64,000 nt of DNA, taken from positions 81,232 through 145,231 of the forward strand of contig NZ_BAET01000019.1 in NCBI RefSeq assembly GCF_000252165.1. Reading direction: 5' to 3'. This DNA comes from Glaciecola punicea ACAM 611 (GTDB lineage: Bacteria; Pseudomonadota; Gammaproteobacteria; Enterobacterales; Alteromonadaceae). Positions 29,618 through 38,775 of the stretch are shown here, piece after piece (positions within the stretch are counted from its first letter, which is position 1; the number at the start of each line of letters is the position of its first letter). A program made the translations under genes and the position numbers. The notes beneath the pieces were generated by a model. It ran no database searches, was not told where the DNA came from, and saw only the letters and a program-made list of their open reading frames with translations.

Positions 29618-31000
29618 ATGAGTAAGATTGTGTGGTTTATGAAAACGATGCTAGTTGTTTTGCTATCAAGCTCATCAATTGCTTGTTCAAGTGACCATTT
29701 AAATCATCAAAATAAACCACTCATGAATTGGACAACGCCAGACATTCCAGAATTGTCTGTTTTATCCATACCGCATTTGCGCAAAAGACAATATGGCAGT
29801 AAGTTTGTAAAACTTATAGCCGTAAACAACAATAGTAGCGGCTATTCGTCTTTCATGTCCAGCTATCAAAGCGACGGATTAACCAACTATGCACGTATCG
29901 ATATTCCGCAAAAACCTGCGCCTACAAGCGGCTATCCTGTTTTGATTTATAGTCATGGTTGGGTCGGAATTGATAATGCACCGTCATTTAATTTCTTCCT
30001 TGAGCAAAAAGGCAGTCAAGCCAAGTACATCGATAATCTAGCCAGGCAGGGTTACGTAGTCGTTACGCCAGGCTGGCGTGGCCATGGCACAGTAAATGGT
30101 ATTGCGGCCCAAGGGATAGAATTCATGCAACGTTGGGATAACGCCAGTTACATCAGCCCTTTATTTTACGCAATCGACATGCTCAATGCGCTTGATAGTA
30201 TAGATAGTTTGGCCTCAGTTGAATTTGACCGTGATCCGCTGAAAGTCGACTTAAATAAGATCGTCTTAGCAGGGCATTCTCAAGGGGGCGACTCTGCACT
30301 AGTCATGCTCGCAATTGCCGGTGAGCAGTCGAAGGTTAGAAATAACATCGCTTCAGCGTCAATATTCTCTGGCTGTTTTTTACCGCGGCTAGTTCAAGGT
30401 GGCCTTTATGGCAGCATGGCGACAAGTCCTGAGGCATTTATGTCGGGAGATGGCACTTGGACAAAAAGTGCGATAGGCAGAAAAGGTGAAATCAATGCTA
30501 ACTTTCAATTTCCTTATCCGCCAGATTGGATTGGCACAGTTGATTCAAGTGCATGGTCATGGCAAAAACAAACTTGGTCGGTAAGCTCAGTAAAACAAGC
30601 CTATATTAATACGTATGATCAAATGTATGGAGTACTTAAAGCCAACGAGCTAGCTGTGGATTATTACACACTCGCCACCGACACTGCCGGGAAAGTGCTG
30701 GTTGAGCACTCCACTTTTATTAAAGAAGCTTACGCTAAAATGGATGCTATTAACTATCCGCAGTTTTTAAGTGAACCCTTAGCCCTGCATTATTCAGACC
30801 GTGACTACTATTCTCCACCTTTTTGGAATCAGCAGTTAGTCGTTTCATTAACAACAATGAATTCGAAAATAGCTGGCTTTGAATACAGAGGTAACACTCA
30901 CTCATTGACCATCAGCGAGCATAAGTGGTTTTCTGAAGGCTATACACAAGCGGGTATTGATCAACTAATAGCGCGTGATATCGAGTGGTTTTCTCAGTAA
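29618..31000 (+). CDS. Secreted alpha/beta hydrolase lipoprotein
   Basis: A 460-residue protein whose N-terminus (MKTMLVVLLSSSSIAC within the first 23 residues) looks like a lipoprotein signal with Cys 23; a soluble periplasmic form cannot be excluded. The body is an alpha/beta hydrolase: VLIYSHGWVGI, VVVTPGWRGHG, the nucleophile in AGHSQGGDSALV (about residue 220), an acid candidate in ALHYSDRDYYSP, and catalytic His in YRGNTHSLTI (about 430). It would cleave an ester of an incoming compound outside the cytoplasm. It is the last gene of the dehydrogenase-LacI-hydrolase-aldolase operon, starting 16 bp after the aldolase with GAGG upstream, and is convergent with TPR-sulfotransferase 2. Confidence 0.8.
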   Translation: MSKIVWFMKTMLVVLLSSSSIACSSDHLNHQNKPLMNWTTPDIPELSVLSIPHLRKRQYGSKFVKLIAVNNNSSGYSSFMSSYQSDGLTNYARIDIPQKPAPTSGYPVLIYSHGWVGIDNAPSFNFFLEQKGSQAKYIDNLARQGYVVVTPGWRGHGTVNGIAAQGIEFMQRWDNASYISPLFYAIDMLNALDSIDSLASVEFDRDPLKVDLNKIVLAGHSQGGDSALVMLAIAGEQSKVRNNIASASIFSGCFLPRLVQGGLYGSMATSPEAFMSGDGTWTKSAIGRKGEINANFQFPYPPDWIGTVDSSAWSWQKQTWSVSSVKQAYINTYDQMYGVLKANELAVDYYTLATDTAGKVLVEHSTFIKEAYAKMDAINYPQFLSEPLALHYSDRDYYSPPFWNQQLVVSLTTMNSKIAGFEYRGNTHSLTISEHKWFSEGYTQAGIDQLIARDIEWFSQ

Positions 31001-31031
31001 CCATAGAAACGTTTACATGAGAAGATTAGCC

Positions 31032-32882
31032 TTAGCGATATTGTTTAAGAGCTTGCAATAATGGCTGCACCGCGTCACCATATTTTTGCCAGCTATTAAT
31101 ACTTGTTTTATAAATAGGCTGCCTTACTTGTTCAGCGCTTGGAGTCATTACTATGCGATGTGTTTGATAAAAACGTTCTGTTGCTTGTTCATAATCAAGA
31201 CCTAAACAGTCGAGTAATCGAGCTGTTTCCTTTGGTTGGTTGTCAACCACCGCTTCATATATGAGTGTGATGATATCTTCGTTATATAATCCTGTCCACA
31301 ATGCCATGAGGCGCTCATGCTCACGGTAGTAATGCCCAAGGGCATTTAAATCATGCGCGTAACCTTGACTATCATCAAAGGGTAATTTAAAAATAGATAG
31401 GCAATTATCTGCAGCATCACGCTGGCAATATACAAACTTAGCATCGGGCAAAATAGCTTTGATAAATCCTACAAAATTATAATTGAGCGGATTTTTGTCG
31501 GTAAAGTAGGCATGTTCGCCAAAGGTTTCAAGCATTCTTCGCTTGTACTGGCCACCAAGTTCGGTAAGTTGCACTTGGCTAAGTTTAGTTAAGCAATGAG
31601 GATAAGGTGAATTGGTAATTTGCTCTGCTTTTTTAAGCAAATCATTTATATAAGAGAGTTCACCTGCGCCAAAAACTTGCGAATGAGATGCTAGAATTTG
31701 TTCAGCGAGACTGGTGCCTGAACGCGGCATACCAATAATGAAAATGGGATGCACTTGCGCCATACATACGTCACCAGAAACTGCCGGCATTACGGTTTCC
31801 ATCAATACCCGATATTGTTCTGTTAAATTAGCATTATATGGACATTTTTCTGCTTTTATACGCTGCGCATTGGCATAGTTTTTTATCGCTAAGGTGTACT
31901 GCTTTTCCTTGTCGTAATATACCCCTAATGCGAACAGTAAAGACGCTCTAAAAATGCTTGGGGTTGCGTTATCAGCCAGCAGCTCAGCGATTTTTTCGAC
32001 TTCTGTAAGCGTTAACATTTGATGCTTAAGTTTAGCCAACTGGTAAAATGAACTAGCATGATTAGGCGTATGTTTAAGCGCCATTCTAAAACTTGTAGCG
32101 GCGGCATCAAAGTCACCTAGCTGTTCTTGCAATACGCCAAGATGATTATGCGCTTCACTGTTGTTTGGCTCTTGCTTGATTGCAGCCTGCAGGCATTCTT
32201 TTGCTTTTACATAGTGGCCAAGTTGTTTTAGTGCCGTAGATAAATTGATACACGCGGGCATGTAGTTATCTATTGTAATCGATTTTTCAAACGTTTGTCG
32301 GGCATTCTCATAGTCGACTTTCGCGAGTTGGATTTCACCTCTCACATTTAAAAAATAACTATTATTGGGCACTAAATGGTTGGCCTGATCAATTGCTTTT
32401 AAGGCAATATCTAAATTGCCAAGTTCTTTTAATGATTGTGCAAAATTCGATAAACATTCTGGATAATTAGCATCTAACTTAAGGGCTTCATCAAATGATA
32501 GGGCTGCCAGCTTATGCTGGTCTTGTGCTGCTAATACATTGCCCAAATTATTAAGCGTTTGGGCTTGTTCAGGATTTAGGGTTAAAGACGAATTAAATGC
32601 TTCTTGCGCTTTTTTGAATTGATACAACTCTTTATATGCAAGCCCTAAGTTGTTATATGTTTGTGTGTCTTGATTGTTAACGGTAAGGGCTTTTTCTAGC
32701 ATAAGAATGGCTTGGTCTGCTTGTTGCAATTGAATAAACACAACACCTAGCAGATTTAAGCCATGCTCATTTAAGGGATCAACTTTTAAAATATCTTCAA
32801 AGACTTGCTGAGCATCAAGCAAGCGCTCATTTTGTAGTAACTGAAACCCTTGTTGTAATTGATTAGCGATTTGTTGGTTCAC
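31032..32882 (-). CDS. TPR-repeat sulfotransferase (copy 2)
   Basis: A 616-residue protein: about nine to ten TPR units (1-350; for example QTYNNLGLAYKELYQFKKAQEAFNSSL split over repeats) then a sulfotransferase domain (about 375-605). The PAPS loop is IFIIGMPRSGTSLAEQILAS, and DKNPLNYNFVGFIKAI and YCQRDAADNCLSIF follow as in copies 1 and 3. The C-terminal SAEQVRQPIYKTSINSW is shared. The start is GTG at 32882 with AAAGGAA upstream. It is the most divergent of the three copies. It lies downstream of TBDR 2 behind an intrinsic terminator. No signal peptide. Acceptor unknown. Confidence 0.88.
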   Translation of the reverse strand: MNQQIANQLQQGFQLLQNERLLDAQQVFEDILKVDPLNEHGLNLLGVVFIQLQQADQAILMLEKALTVNNQDTQTYNNLGLAYKELYQFKKAQEAFNSSLTLNPEQAQTLNNLGNVLAAQDQHKLAALSFDEALKLDANYPECLSNFAQSLKELGNLDIALKAIDQANHLVPNNSYFLNVRGEIQLAKVDYENARQTFEKSITIDNYMPACINLSTALKQLGHYVKAKECLQAAIKQEPNNSEAHNHLGVLQEQLGDFDAAATSFRMALKHTPNHASSFYQLAKLKHQMLTLTEVEKIAELLADNATPSIFRASLLFALGVYYDKEKQYTLAIKNYANAQRIKAEKCPYNANLTEQYRVLMETVMPAVSGDVCMAQVHPIFIIGMPRSGTSLAEQILASHSQVFGAGELSYINDLLKKAEQITNSPYPHCLTKLSQVQLTELGGQYKRRMLETFGEHAYFTDKNPLNYNFVGFIKAILPDAKFVYCQRDAADNCLSIFKLPFDDSQGYAHDLNALGHYYREHERLMALWTGLYNEDIITLIYEAVVDNQPKETARLLDCLGLDYEQATERFYQTHRIVMTPSAEQVRQPIYKTSINSWQKYGDAVQPLLQALKQYR

Positions 32883-32935
32883 AGCGTTCCTTTGGCTTTT
32901 TACTTATTTATTTTTGCTATATTGGAAATTCAGTC

Positions 32936-32960
32936 AAAAAAAAGCCTACACAACGTAGGC
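32936..32960 (-). terminator. Intrinsic terminator between TBDR 2 and TPR-sulfotransferase 2
   Basis: On the minus strand GCCTAC and GTAGGC form a stem around a five-base loop, followed by eight T residues. It lies 33 bp after the TBDR stop and 54 bp before the sulfotransferase start. Confidence 0.9.
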
Positions 32961-32992
32961 CAATATATACTAGCTTCGCACAACTTTAAAGC

Positions 32993-35398
32993 TTAGAAGT
33001 TATACGCAAATCTTACACCAACGTTACGCGGAGAATTGTAGTCGTATGCAACCCTCGCGCGGCTAAAGATCTCAGTGTAGGTTTTAATAAGCTCGTCAGA
33101 AGCATTATTAACGTAAGCTTGCACAGAATAATCACCGTCAACAGAATCCCATTTAACTGAAAGGTCTATCTTAGTATAGGCGTCTTGGTCAGCAAAAAAT
33201 ACCGGCGCGCGGTTACTGATATAACCTGAGTTATAGTAAGCGAAAACATGCGGTTTTATAGTACCCATGTCACCCAAATCGAAAAAGTAAGACACACCCA
33301 CACCAATGGTCATATCTGGTGTGTAAGGCGTATCTTCGCCATCAACAACATACACAATAGCGTTACTAATTGTTTCTGAGCCAATTGGGGCCACACCGTT
33401 CCAAACAAGATTGCCGGCATCCACAATAAACTTGTCATACTCTGATAGATCAATCGACACACCAAAATCAACAACTAGGACATCTGTTACATCCCAAAAA
33501 CCTTCGATTTCAAACCCGCGTGATAGGATTGAGCCACCAGGGACTTGTGTTGCTACCGCAACACCCGTAGTGCCTTGTTCAATAAAAGCAGTGGTTGTTA
33601 ATCCTTCAAACTTACCGCTATAAGCCGCCGCATTTAAGCGCAATGAGCCGTCTAGTAAGGTTGATTTCACGCCTATTTCAAATGCTTTGTTAGTTTGTGG
33701 TGCGAGCAGCTTTTGAGTAGCAACATCTGTAGATCCAGCAATATAAGCAGTCGCATACGTTGCATATACCATGAGATCATCGTTGATGTGATAATCTGCG
33801 CTTAAACGATAGTCAGTATTGTCGTCTTTTCCTCGCTTTACTTCACGGCTTCCGTAGGTACGAGTTGGTAATGCTGGTCCTAAACGAGCCGCAGTGTCAC
33901 CAAAACTTAGTGGATCGGCGCTTTGAGATTCTCGGTCATCTTCAGTATAACGAATGCCCGCCGTAAGATTCAATTTTTCACTTAATGCATAGGTGGCCTG
34001 TCCATATAGAGCGGTTGATTTAGTACCACCACGACCTTCGCTATTCCAATATGCCCAAGATGGCGTTTCTGGCGTTGCACCTGCATAACCCGAGTAAGAT
34101 TCTACTAAGCTACCAAAAAGATAAGCTGAGGTGTTCTCTGGGTCTTGGCTATCAAAATAATATACACCAACAGTATACTGTAGTGGACCATCAAATAACG
34201 ATGAAACCGTCACATCAAGTTGCTCTGATTTACTTGTGCTGTAGTTTCCATCTACCCAAGAAGCTAAACCAGACAGATCTGCATCCATCAGGTTAAGTGA
34301 CTGATAGTCAAATACCGCAGCATTAACCATTACACTGTGATCGGCCACTTCCCAGTCAATATTGACATAAAACGCTGTCTCTTCAAGCTCTCGATTAGGG
34401 GTATAATCATAATCGATGGTTCTTGCGCCGGGTACAATGGTCGCGAATGGGTCGCCGTTACACACGTTACCGCCAGAGACAGTTCTTCCCCCAGGTCTGT
34501 CAGGTGAGCCATCGGCACAGCCTTCATAAACACCAAAGCGCGGGTCTAGAAATCCGTCAGCTGCATTAATGCGGGTAGTATCGTCTCTATCAATGGGAAT
34601 ACCGCCCGGTTTGTAACCATAATTTAAGCTGCCGTTACCCGTATCTTTCCAATGCGACGCGGTCAAATTGATAGAGAAGGTATCGCTTGGGGTGAACAAC
34701 AATTGTCCACGGACATAGGTGTAATCAGAATCTTTTATGTCGCCATTTGGATTATTAATATTTTCAACGAAACCATCGCGTTTTTCATCGGCTGCGGTTA
34801 TTCGAAAAGCAACGTTGTCACTTACCGGAACATTTACAAAACCTTCGGTTTTAATCAGGCCAAAATCACCCAGCGTTACCGCGCCACCGAATGCGAACTC
34901 TTCAGTGTCAGGCTTTTTAGTAATAACATTAATTAAGCCACCAAAGGTGTTGCGACCAAATAAAGTGCCTTGCGGTCCGCGTAATGCCTCTATTCGTTCA
35001 ATATCCAAATAACCTGCTAAAGCCTGCCCGGTGGTAGGTAAGTACATATTGTTATGATAAATAGGAACGGCGATATCGGTGGTACCTGCGCTGCCTGCAC
35101 CGCGTAAGATTATTTGCGGGTTGTTCCCAAAACTGGTTACGGTCACGCCAGGAATGGCCTTTTCTAATGACATGACATCGTTAATTTGCATGTCTACCAA
35201 TTCGCTACCGCTAATAGCAGTAACCGCTAGCGGCACTTGTTGTATGTTAGTAAGTCGTTTGGTTGCACTTACCTGTATCACTTCAATTTCACTTTCTTTT
35301 TCTGTATTCATTTGTGCGTATGCATTTGAAAAAATCAAAGCATTTGCGACTGCTAGAGCAACTGTTGTTTTAGTTAATGTGCTAAGTTTTATTTTCAT
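32993..35398 (-). CDS. TonB-dependent outer-membrane receptor 2
   Basis: An 801-residue receptor with signal peptide (cleavage likely after NAYAQ), TonB box region IEVIQVSATKR, plug (about 50-175; VPLAVTAISGSELVDM, RIEALRGPQGTLFGRNTFGGLINVITKKP) and a barrel ending RFAYNF. The plug loop has FGRNTFGG rather than the FGAS(S/A)QAG of receptors 1 and 4, so it belongs with receptor 3. Its promoter region holds two operator-like palindromes (35492 and 35611), so it likely belongs to the LacI regulon. It is divergent from receptor 3 and followed by a terminator and TPR-sulfotransferase 2. Substrate unknown. Confidence 0.93.
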   Translation of the reverse strand: MKIKLSTLTKTTVALAVANALIFSNAYAQMNTEKESEIEVIQVSATKRLTNIQQVPLAVTAISGSELVDMQINDVMSLEKAIPGVTVTSFGNNPQIILRGAGSAGTTDIAVPIYHNNMYLPTTGQALAGYLDIERIEALRGPQGTLFGRNTFGGLINVITKKPDTEEFAFGGAVTLGDFGLIKTEGFVNVPVSDNVAFRITAADEKRDGFVENINNPNGDIKDSDYTYVRGQLLFTPSDTFSINLTASHWKDTGNGSLNYGYKPGGIPIDRDDTTRINAADGFLDPRFGVYEGCADGSPDRPGGRTVSGGNVCNGDPFATIVPGARTIDYDYTPNRELEETAFYVNIDWEVADHSVMVNAAVFDYQSLNLMDADLSGLASWVDGNYSTSKSEQLDVTVSSLFDGPLQYTVGVYYFDSQDPENTSAYLFGSLVESYSGYAGATPETPSWAYWNSEGRGGTKSTALYGQATYALSEKLNLTAGIRYTEDDRESQSADPLSFGDTAARLGPALPTRTYGSREVKRGKDDNTDYRLSADYHINDDLMVYATYATAYIAGSTDVATQKLLAPQTNKAFEIGVKSTLLDGSLRLNAAAYSGKFEGLTTTAFIEQGTTGVAVATQVPGGSILSRGFEIEGFWDVTDVLVVDFGVSIDLSEYDKFIVDAGNLVWNGVAPIGSETISNAIVYVVDGEDTPYTPDMTIGVGVSYFFDLGDMGTIKPHVFAYYNSGYISNRAPVFFADQDAYTKIDLSVKWDSVDGDYSVQAYVNNASDELIKTYTEIFSRARVAYDYNSPRNVGVRFAYNF

Positions 35399-35491
35399 AA
35401 GTTCCGTCCTAAAGCAATTCTTATTTGACTGTATTCCCGCGCAGCCAAATACTGTATCAACCTTAATCGATAATGACTGTGGATTTTAAAG

Positions 35492-35503
35492 TACTTCGAA
35501 TTC
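35492..35503. promoter_or_regulatory. LacI-type operator, site 2 (10/12 match)
   Basis: TACTTCGAATTC matches GACTTCGAAGTC at ten of twelve positions and keeps the central CTTCGAA. It lies 94 bp upstream of the TBDR 2 start. Confidence 0.55.
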
Positions 35504-35610
35504 AACATTAAATCAATAGGAAATATGTTAAAAAATTGAATAAAATGTGTTAATTGGGGTATTTTATCAGTTTTATATTAAGGTATTACAAATAATAAAG
35601 AATATTTAAA

Positions 35611-35622
35611 GACTTCGAAGTC
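35611..35622. promoter_or_regulatory. LacI-type operator, site 3 (perfect palindrome)
   Basis: GACTTCGAAGTC, a perfect 12-bp palindrome, lies 213 bp upstream of TBDR 2. Read on the minus strand the preceding TT makes a TTGACT that could serve as a -35 hexamer, though no good -10 follows at the right distance. Confidence 0.7.
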
Positions 35623-35840
35623 AACCTTTTCATCTGCCTGCTTTTTTAAAAATGGTAGCACAATTACCAATAGTACCTTGCACATGTCTTTATCACCCTG
35701 CTTGGATTGAACATGACATAAAAGATGACATTGAAACTCAAGCTTCCATTTCAAGGTACTGCGCTTGACCAACTTAATCTTTATGCATCTGCCAGCTGAC
35801 GGGATTAATTAACTAGCGTTAACAATTCTTGAATCTGCGC

Positions 35841-35870
35841 TTGACATATTTTGACTTCGAAGTCTACAAT
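35841..35870 (+). promoter_or_regulatory. TBDR 3 promoter with LacI-type operator (site 4) in the spacer
   Basis: A consensus -35 TTGACA (35841-35846) and a near-consensus -10 TACAAT (35865-35870) have an 18-bp spacer. The perfect palindrome GACTTCGAAGTC (35853-35864) fills the last 12 bp of the spacer and abuts the -10. This is a textbook place for a repressor. Transcription would start near 35877, leaving a leader of about 110 nt. Confidence 0.75.
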
Positions 35871-35986
35871 CACTGCCTAATAAATACACAGTCCGACAAA
35901 GCGTTGTAGCACTAATACTTGTTGCTAGCGTCAGCGAGCGTCTGAAAGTTTCACAATGCTTACATTTAATAATAAAAAGGAAAAAG

Positions 35987-38407
35987 ATGATGGTAATTTT
36001 AAATAACAGAAGGTCTCGAATTTGTGCCGCTGTACTAACCGCCCTGCTTGCCCAACAGGCGGTAGCTCAAGAGTCAGACGAACAATCCAATGAAACCACC
36101 AATCAGGTAGGCCTTGAAGTCATCGAAGTCACCGCGCAAAAGCGCGTGCAAAGCCTTCAGGATGTTGGCATTTCAGTAACCGCCTTAAACGCTGCAGCTA
36201 TACAGCGATATGGCATCGATGATATCAGCCGTATCGAATTAATCACGCCTGGAGTTGCCTTCGGATTCGTGGGGTCAGATGCAAAAATTGCGATTCGTGG
36301 TGCTAACTCTAACAATACCTTTGCGGATAACTCTTCGATCGCAGGCTTCTTTGCCGACGGTGTTTACCGACCTAGAGCGTCACAGCAGTCACAAGCGTAT
36401 TTTGACGTTGCTCGTATAGAAGTACTAAAAGGTCCTCAGGGTACTCTTTATGGACGAAATACCTTTGCCGGTGCAGTCAATCTAACCACTAATAAAGCAT
36501 CGCTTAGTGGTTTTGACATGGGAGTCAAACTTGGCTACGAACGATTTAATCGCCAAAGCACTGAGACCTTCATTAATCAGCCAATTACTGATGAATTAGC
36601 GGTAAGAGTAGCGGTACAGACTCTTCGCAGCGATGGTTATATCAAAAACATTGGGCCAGCTGGCGATCTTGGACAAGAAGACAGTTTTAACTACCGCTTT
36701 AGCTCTTATTGGGAACCAAGCGAAACCTTTGATGCAACCTTGAGATTCACCTCTATCAATCAAAAAGGCACAACGCCGGGTATATTCTCAGCAGAAGGTT
36801 TACCTGCTCCGGTTAATCAGGATGGAATAACCGATTTTCGTGGACAATCTTTGGATTCTGGCAACCCTGCACCAGGCTCAGCCGGCACAGATTCAGCCTT
36901 CGGTCGGCCTAACGAGGTCAGCTATGACGTAGAAAACAATCGTGATAACCAAGAGGATAATATCACCTTAGAGCTCAACTGGGACCTCAACAGCATTACC
37001 GTGAAATCCATTTCTTCCTATACAGACTTTAGCAGTGCGCTGGATTTCGATGGCGACTTCAGCCCTAATCCTGGCTATGTGTATTATTGGGACGAAGAGG
37101 TTGATTCTGTCACGCAAGAACTGCAGATTTCTTCCAACAGTGAGAGTGACCTGTTTTGGACCACCGGCGCTTATTATTCAAAAGACCAGATTGGTTTTGG
37201 TTTTTCCCAATTCAGAACACAAACCAACGCGTCGTTCGATACCTTCACCGATACTCAAGGTAGAGATTTTACTTTGTTTGATGGTACCGAGTTAATCGAC
37301 CCCTTCGGAAATGGCAGCTTTAGTGACTACACCGACTTTCAGGAAATTGACGTAACTACTTTGGGTTTATTCTTCCAAGGGGAATACAGTGTTTCCGATG
37401 CCTTAACGTTAATTGCGGGAATTAGATATAACGAGGAAGAAAAAGACACCACTACCTCTTTCGGTACATCAAAAGCCAGCGATGGTAGCTTCTTATCTGG
37501 TGTATCTGAGTTTGGTCTGAATGGACGTCCAATAGATTTATTTAATTATACAGTGTCACAAAACAGGTCTGGGTCAGAAACCTTTGATATTGTCACTTGG
37601 AAAATCGGCTTTAATTACGATCTAAACGATGACTCCATGCTTTATGCCTCAGGTTCTACAGGGTTTTTGTCTGGAGGTCTCAACAGTAACGGGAGCTCAT
37701 TTGACCAGCAAGAGTCAGAAGCATGGGAAGTGGGCATGAAAAACAGGTTCTTAGACAACTCATTACAGGTGAACTTTGCATTTTATATGAATGAGTTTTC
37801 TGACCTCGTTACCCAACGTTTGATATTCCCTGAGGGCGATGGGTCTACCGCAATAACCGTAAGTGAAAATGCTGGGTCTTCAGACGTTATTGGTTTTGAA
37901 GCCGAAATTAACTGGTTGCCAGCAGACAATTGGTTTATCAATGCTGGACTGTCCTTGATGGATGCGGAATATGACACTTTTGGTGTGACTAACCCCTTCC
38001 AATTAAATGATGGCTCGCTAAAAGCTGAGGTAAATAACGGACTACTTGTGCTGGACGGTATTACCCCACCTTGGTCGCCAGAGATGACCTTAAGCTTTGG
38101 TGCAGGATACGAGTTTGATCTTGGCGACAGAGGCACAATAACGCCTTACTTACAGTTCTACTATTCGGGGGAATATGATACTGATGACGTATCAACATAC
38201 GCAAGTCAATTACAAGACTCCTATACCAAGACAGATCTGCGCATTACTTGGCGCTCAACTGATGAGACCCTTTCACTAGAAGTGTTTGCTGAAAACCTTG
38301 AGGACGAAGAGGTCTTGGCTAGAACGAATGTTGGCGGTAATAATTTAGTACAGGGCAGTTATCTGCATCCTAGAAATTACGGTGTGAAATTAAGATATCA
38401 TTACTAA
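35987..38407 (+). CDS. TonB-dependent outer-membrane receptor 3
   Basis: An 806-residue receptor: signal peptide ending QQAVAQ, TonB box region LEVIEVTAQKR, plug (about 55-180; VGISVTALNAAAI, RIEVLKGPQGTLYGRNTFAGAVNLTTNKA) and a barrel ending LRYHY. It shares the GRNTF plug loop with receptor 2 and may bind a related or overlapping ligand. The start ATG has AAGGAAAAAG directly upstream. It has its own operator-controlled promoter and, unlike the other three receptors, no sulfotransferase behind it. An imperfect hairpin (TTGAAGTG at 38440 with CACTTCAA at 38464) follows the stop but lacks a T-run. Confidence 0.93.
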   Translation: MMVILNNRRSRICAAVLTALLAQQAVAQESDEQSNETTNQVGLEVIEVTAQKRVQSLQDVGISVTALNAAAIQRYGIDDISRIELITPGVAFGFVGSDAKIAIRGANSNNTFADNSSIAGFFADGVYRPRASQQSQAYFDVARIEVLKGPQGTLYGRNTFAGAVNLTTNKASLSGFDMGVKLGYERFNRQSTETFINQPITDELAVRVAVQTLRSDGYIKNIGPAGDLGQEDSFNYRFSSYWEPSETFDATLRFTSINQKGTTPGIFSAEGLPAPVNQDGITDFRGQSLDSGNPAPGSAGTDSAFGRPNEVSYDVENNRDNQEDNITLELNWDLNSITVKSISSYTDFSSALDFDGDFSPNPGYVYYWDEEVDSVTQELQISSNSESDLFWTTGAYYSKDQIGFGFSQFRTQTNASFDTFTDTQGRDFTLFDGTELIDPFGNGSFSDYTDFQEIDVTTLGLFFQGEYSVSDALTLIAGIRYNEEEKDTTTSFGTSKASDGSFLSGVSEFGLNGRPIDLFNYTVSQNRSGSETFDIVTWKIGFNYDLNDDSMLYASGSTGFLSGGLNSNGSSFDQQESEAWEVGMKNRFLDNSLQVNFAFYMNEFSDLVTQRLIFPEGDGSTAITVSENAGSSDVIGFEAEINWLPADNWFINAGLSLMDAEYDTFGVTNPFQLNDGSLKAEVNNGLLVLDGITPPWSPEMTLSFGAGYEFDLGDRGTITPYLQFYYSGEYDTDDVSTYASQLQDSYTKTDLRITWRSTDETLSLEVFAENLEDEEVLARTNVGGNNLVQGSYLHPRNYGVKLRYHY

Positions 38408-38650
38408 TCGCTAATATCGCAATAAAAAGAGAGCGTGGATTGAAGTGCCTCCTTTAAGGTGGACACTTCAACTAAGTTGCTATCAACGTTTTATTCTGGG
38501 TACAGTACACAGAGTAAGGCCTTTTAATTTTAATGGGCCTGACTTCCCTGTGTGGCCTCAAACCATCGGTTTCATTGTCACTTAAACTCTTCCACAACCT
38601 CCCTAGAGAGGATGAATTATAAAAAGAAGATTATGTTTTGATTTTCTCAT

Positions 38651-38688
38651 AAAAAACCCCTCGAAAGTTTTGTCTAACATTCGAGGGG
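38651..38688 (-). terminator. Intrinsic terminator downstream of the minus-strand NTF2-like gene
   Basis: On the minus strand CCCCTCGAA and TTCGAGGGG form a nine-base-pair stem with a 14-base loop, followed by TTTTTT. It ends the transcript of the gene at 38776-39798. The rest of the 38408-38775 gap between convergent genes shows nothing else definite; GACATCGAAGTA at 38735 resembles the operator (10/12) but is not at a promoter. Confidence 0.85.
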
Positions 38689-38775
38689 CACTTCAAGCTA
38701 AGTGATTGAAAAGTAAGCTTTCCATTATCTTACAGACATCGAAGTAAAATCTACATTTTGTCCGTTTTTTAAACA

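Larger units (their letters stand above)
35399..35986. promoter_or_regulatory. Divergent control region of TBDR 2 and TBDR 3
   Basis: About 590 bp of AT-rich sequence with no credible gene. It holds three copies of the presumed LacI operator (listed separately), with centres about 119 and 242 bp apart. This spacing would allow DNA looping if the repressor is tetrameric, which is not known. Confidence 0.6.

Noticed and set aside
35578-35772. 64-codon minus-strand frame between the two divergent TBDR genes
   Set aside because: It covers a perfect operator palindrome in a promoter region, has no recognisable family and no ribosome site.
36119-36130. GTCATCGAAGTC inside TBDR 3, a 10/12 operator match
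   Set aside because: It lies within the coding sequence of the TonB-box region, where the codons are constrained by protein sequence.
38735-38746. GACATCGAAGTA, a 10/12 match to the LacI-type operator
   Set aside because: It lies between convergent gene ends and not at a promoter, so I treat it as chance.
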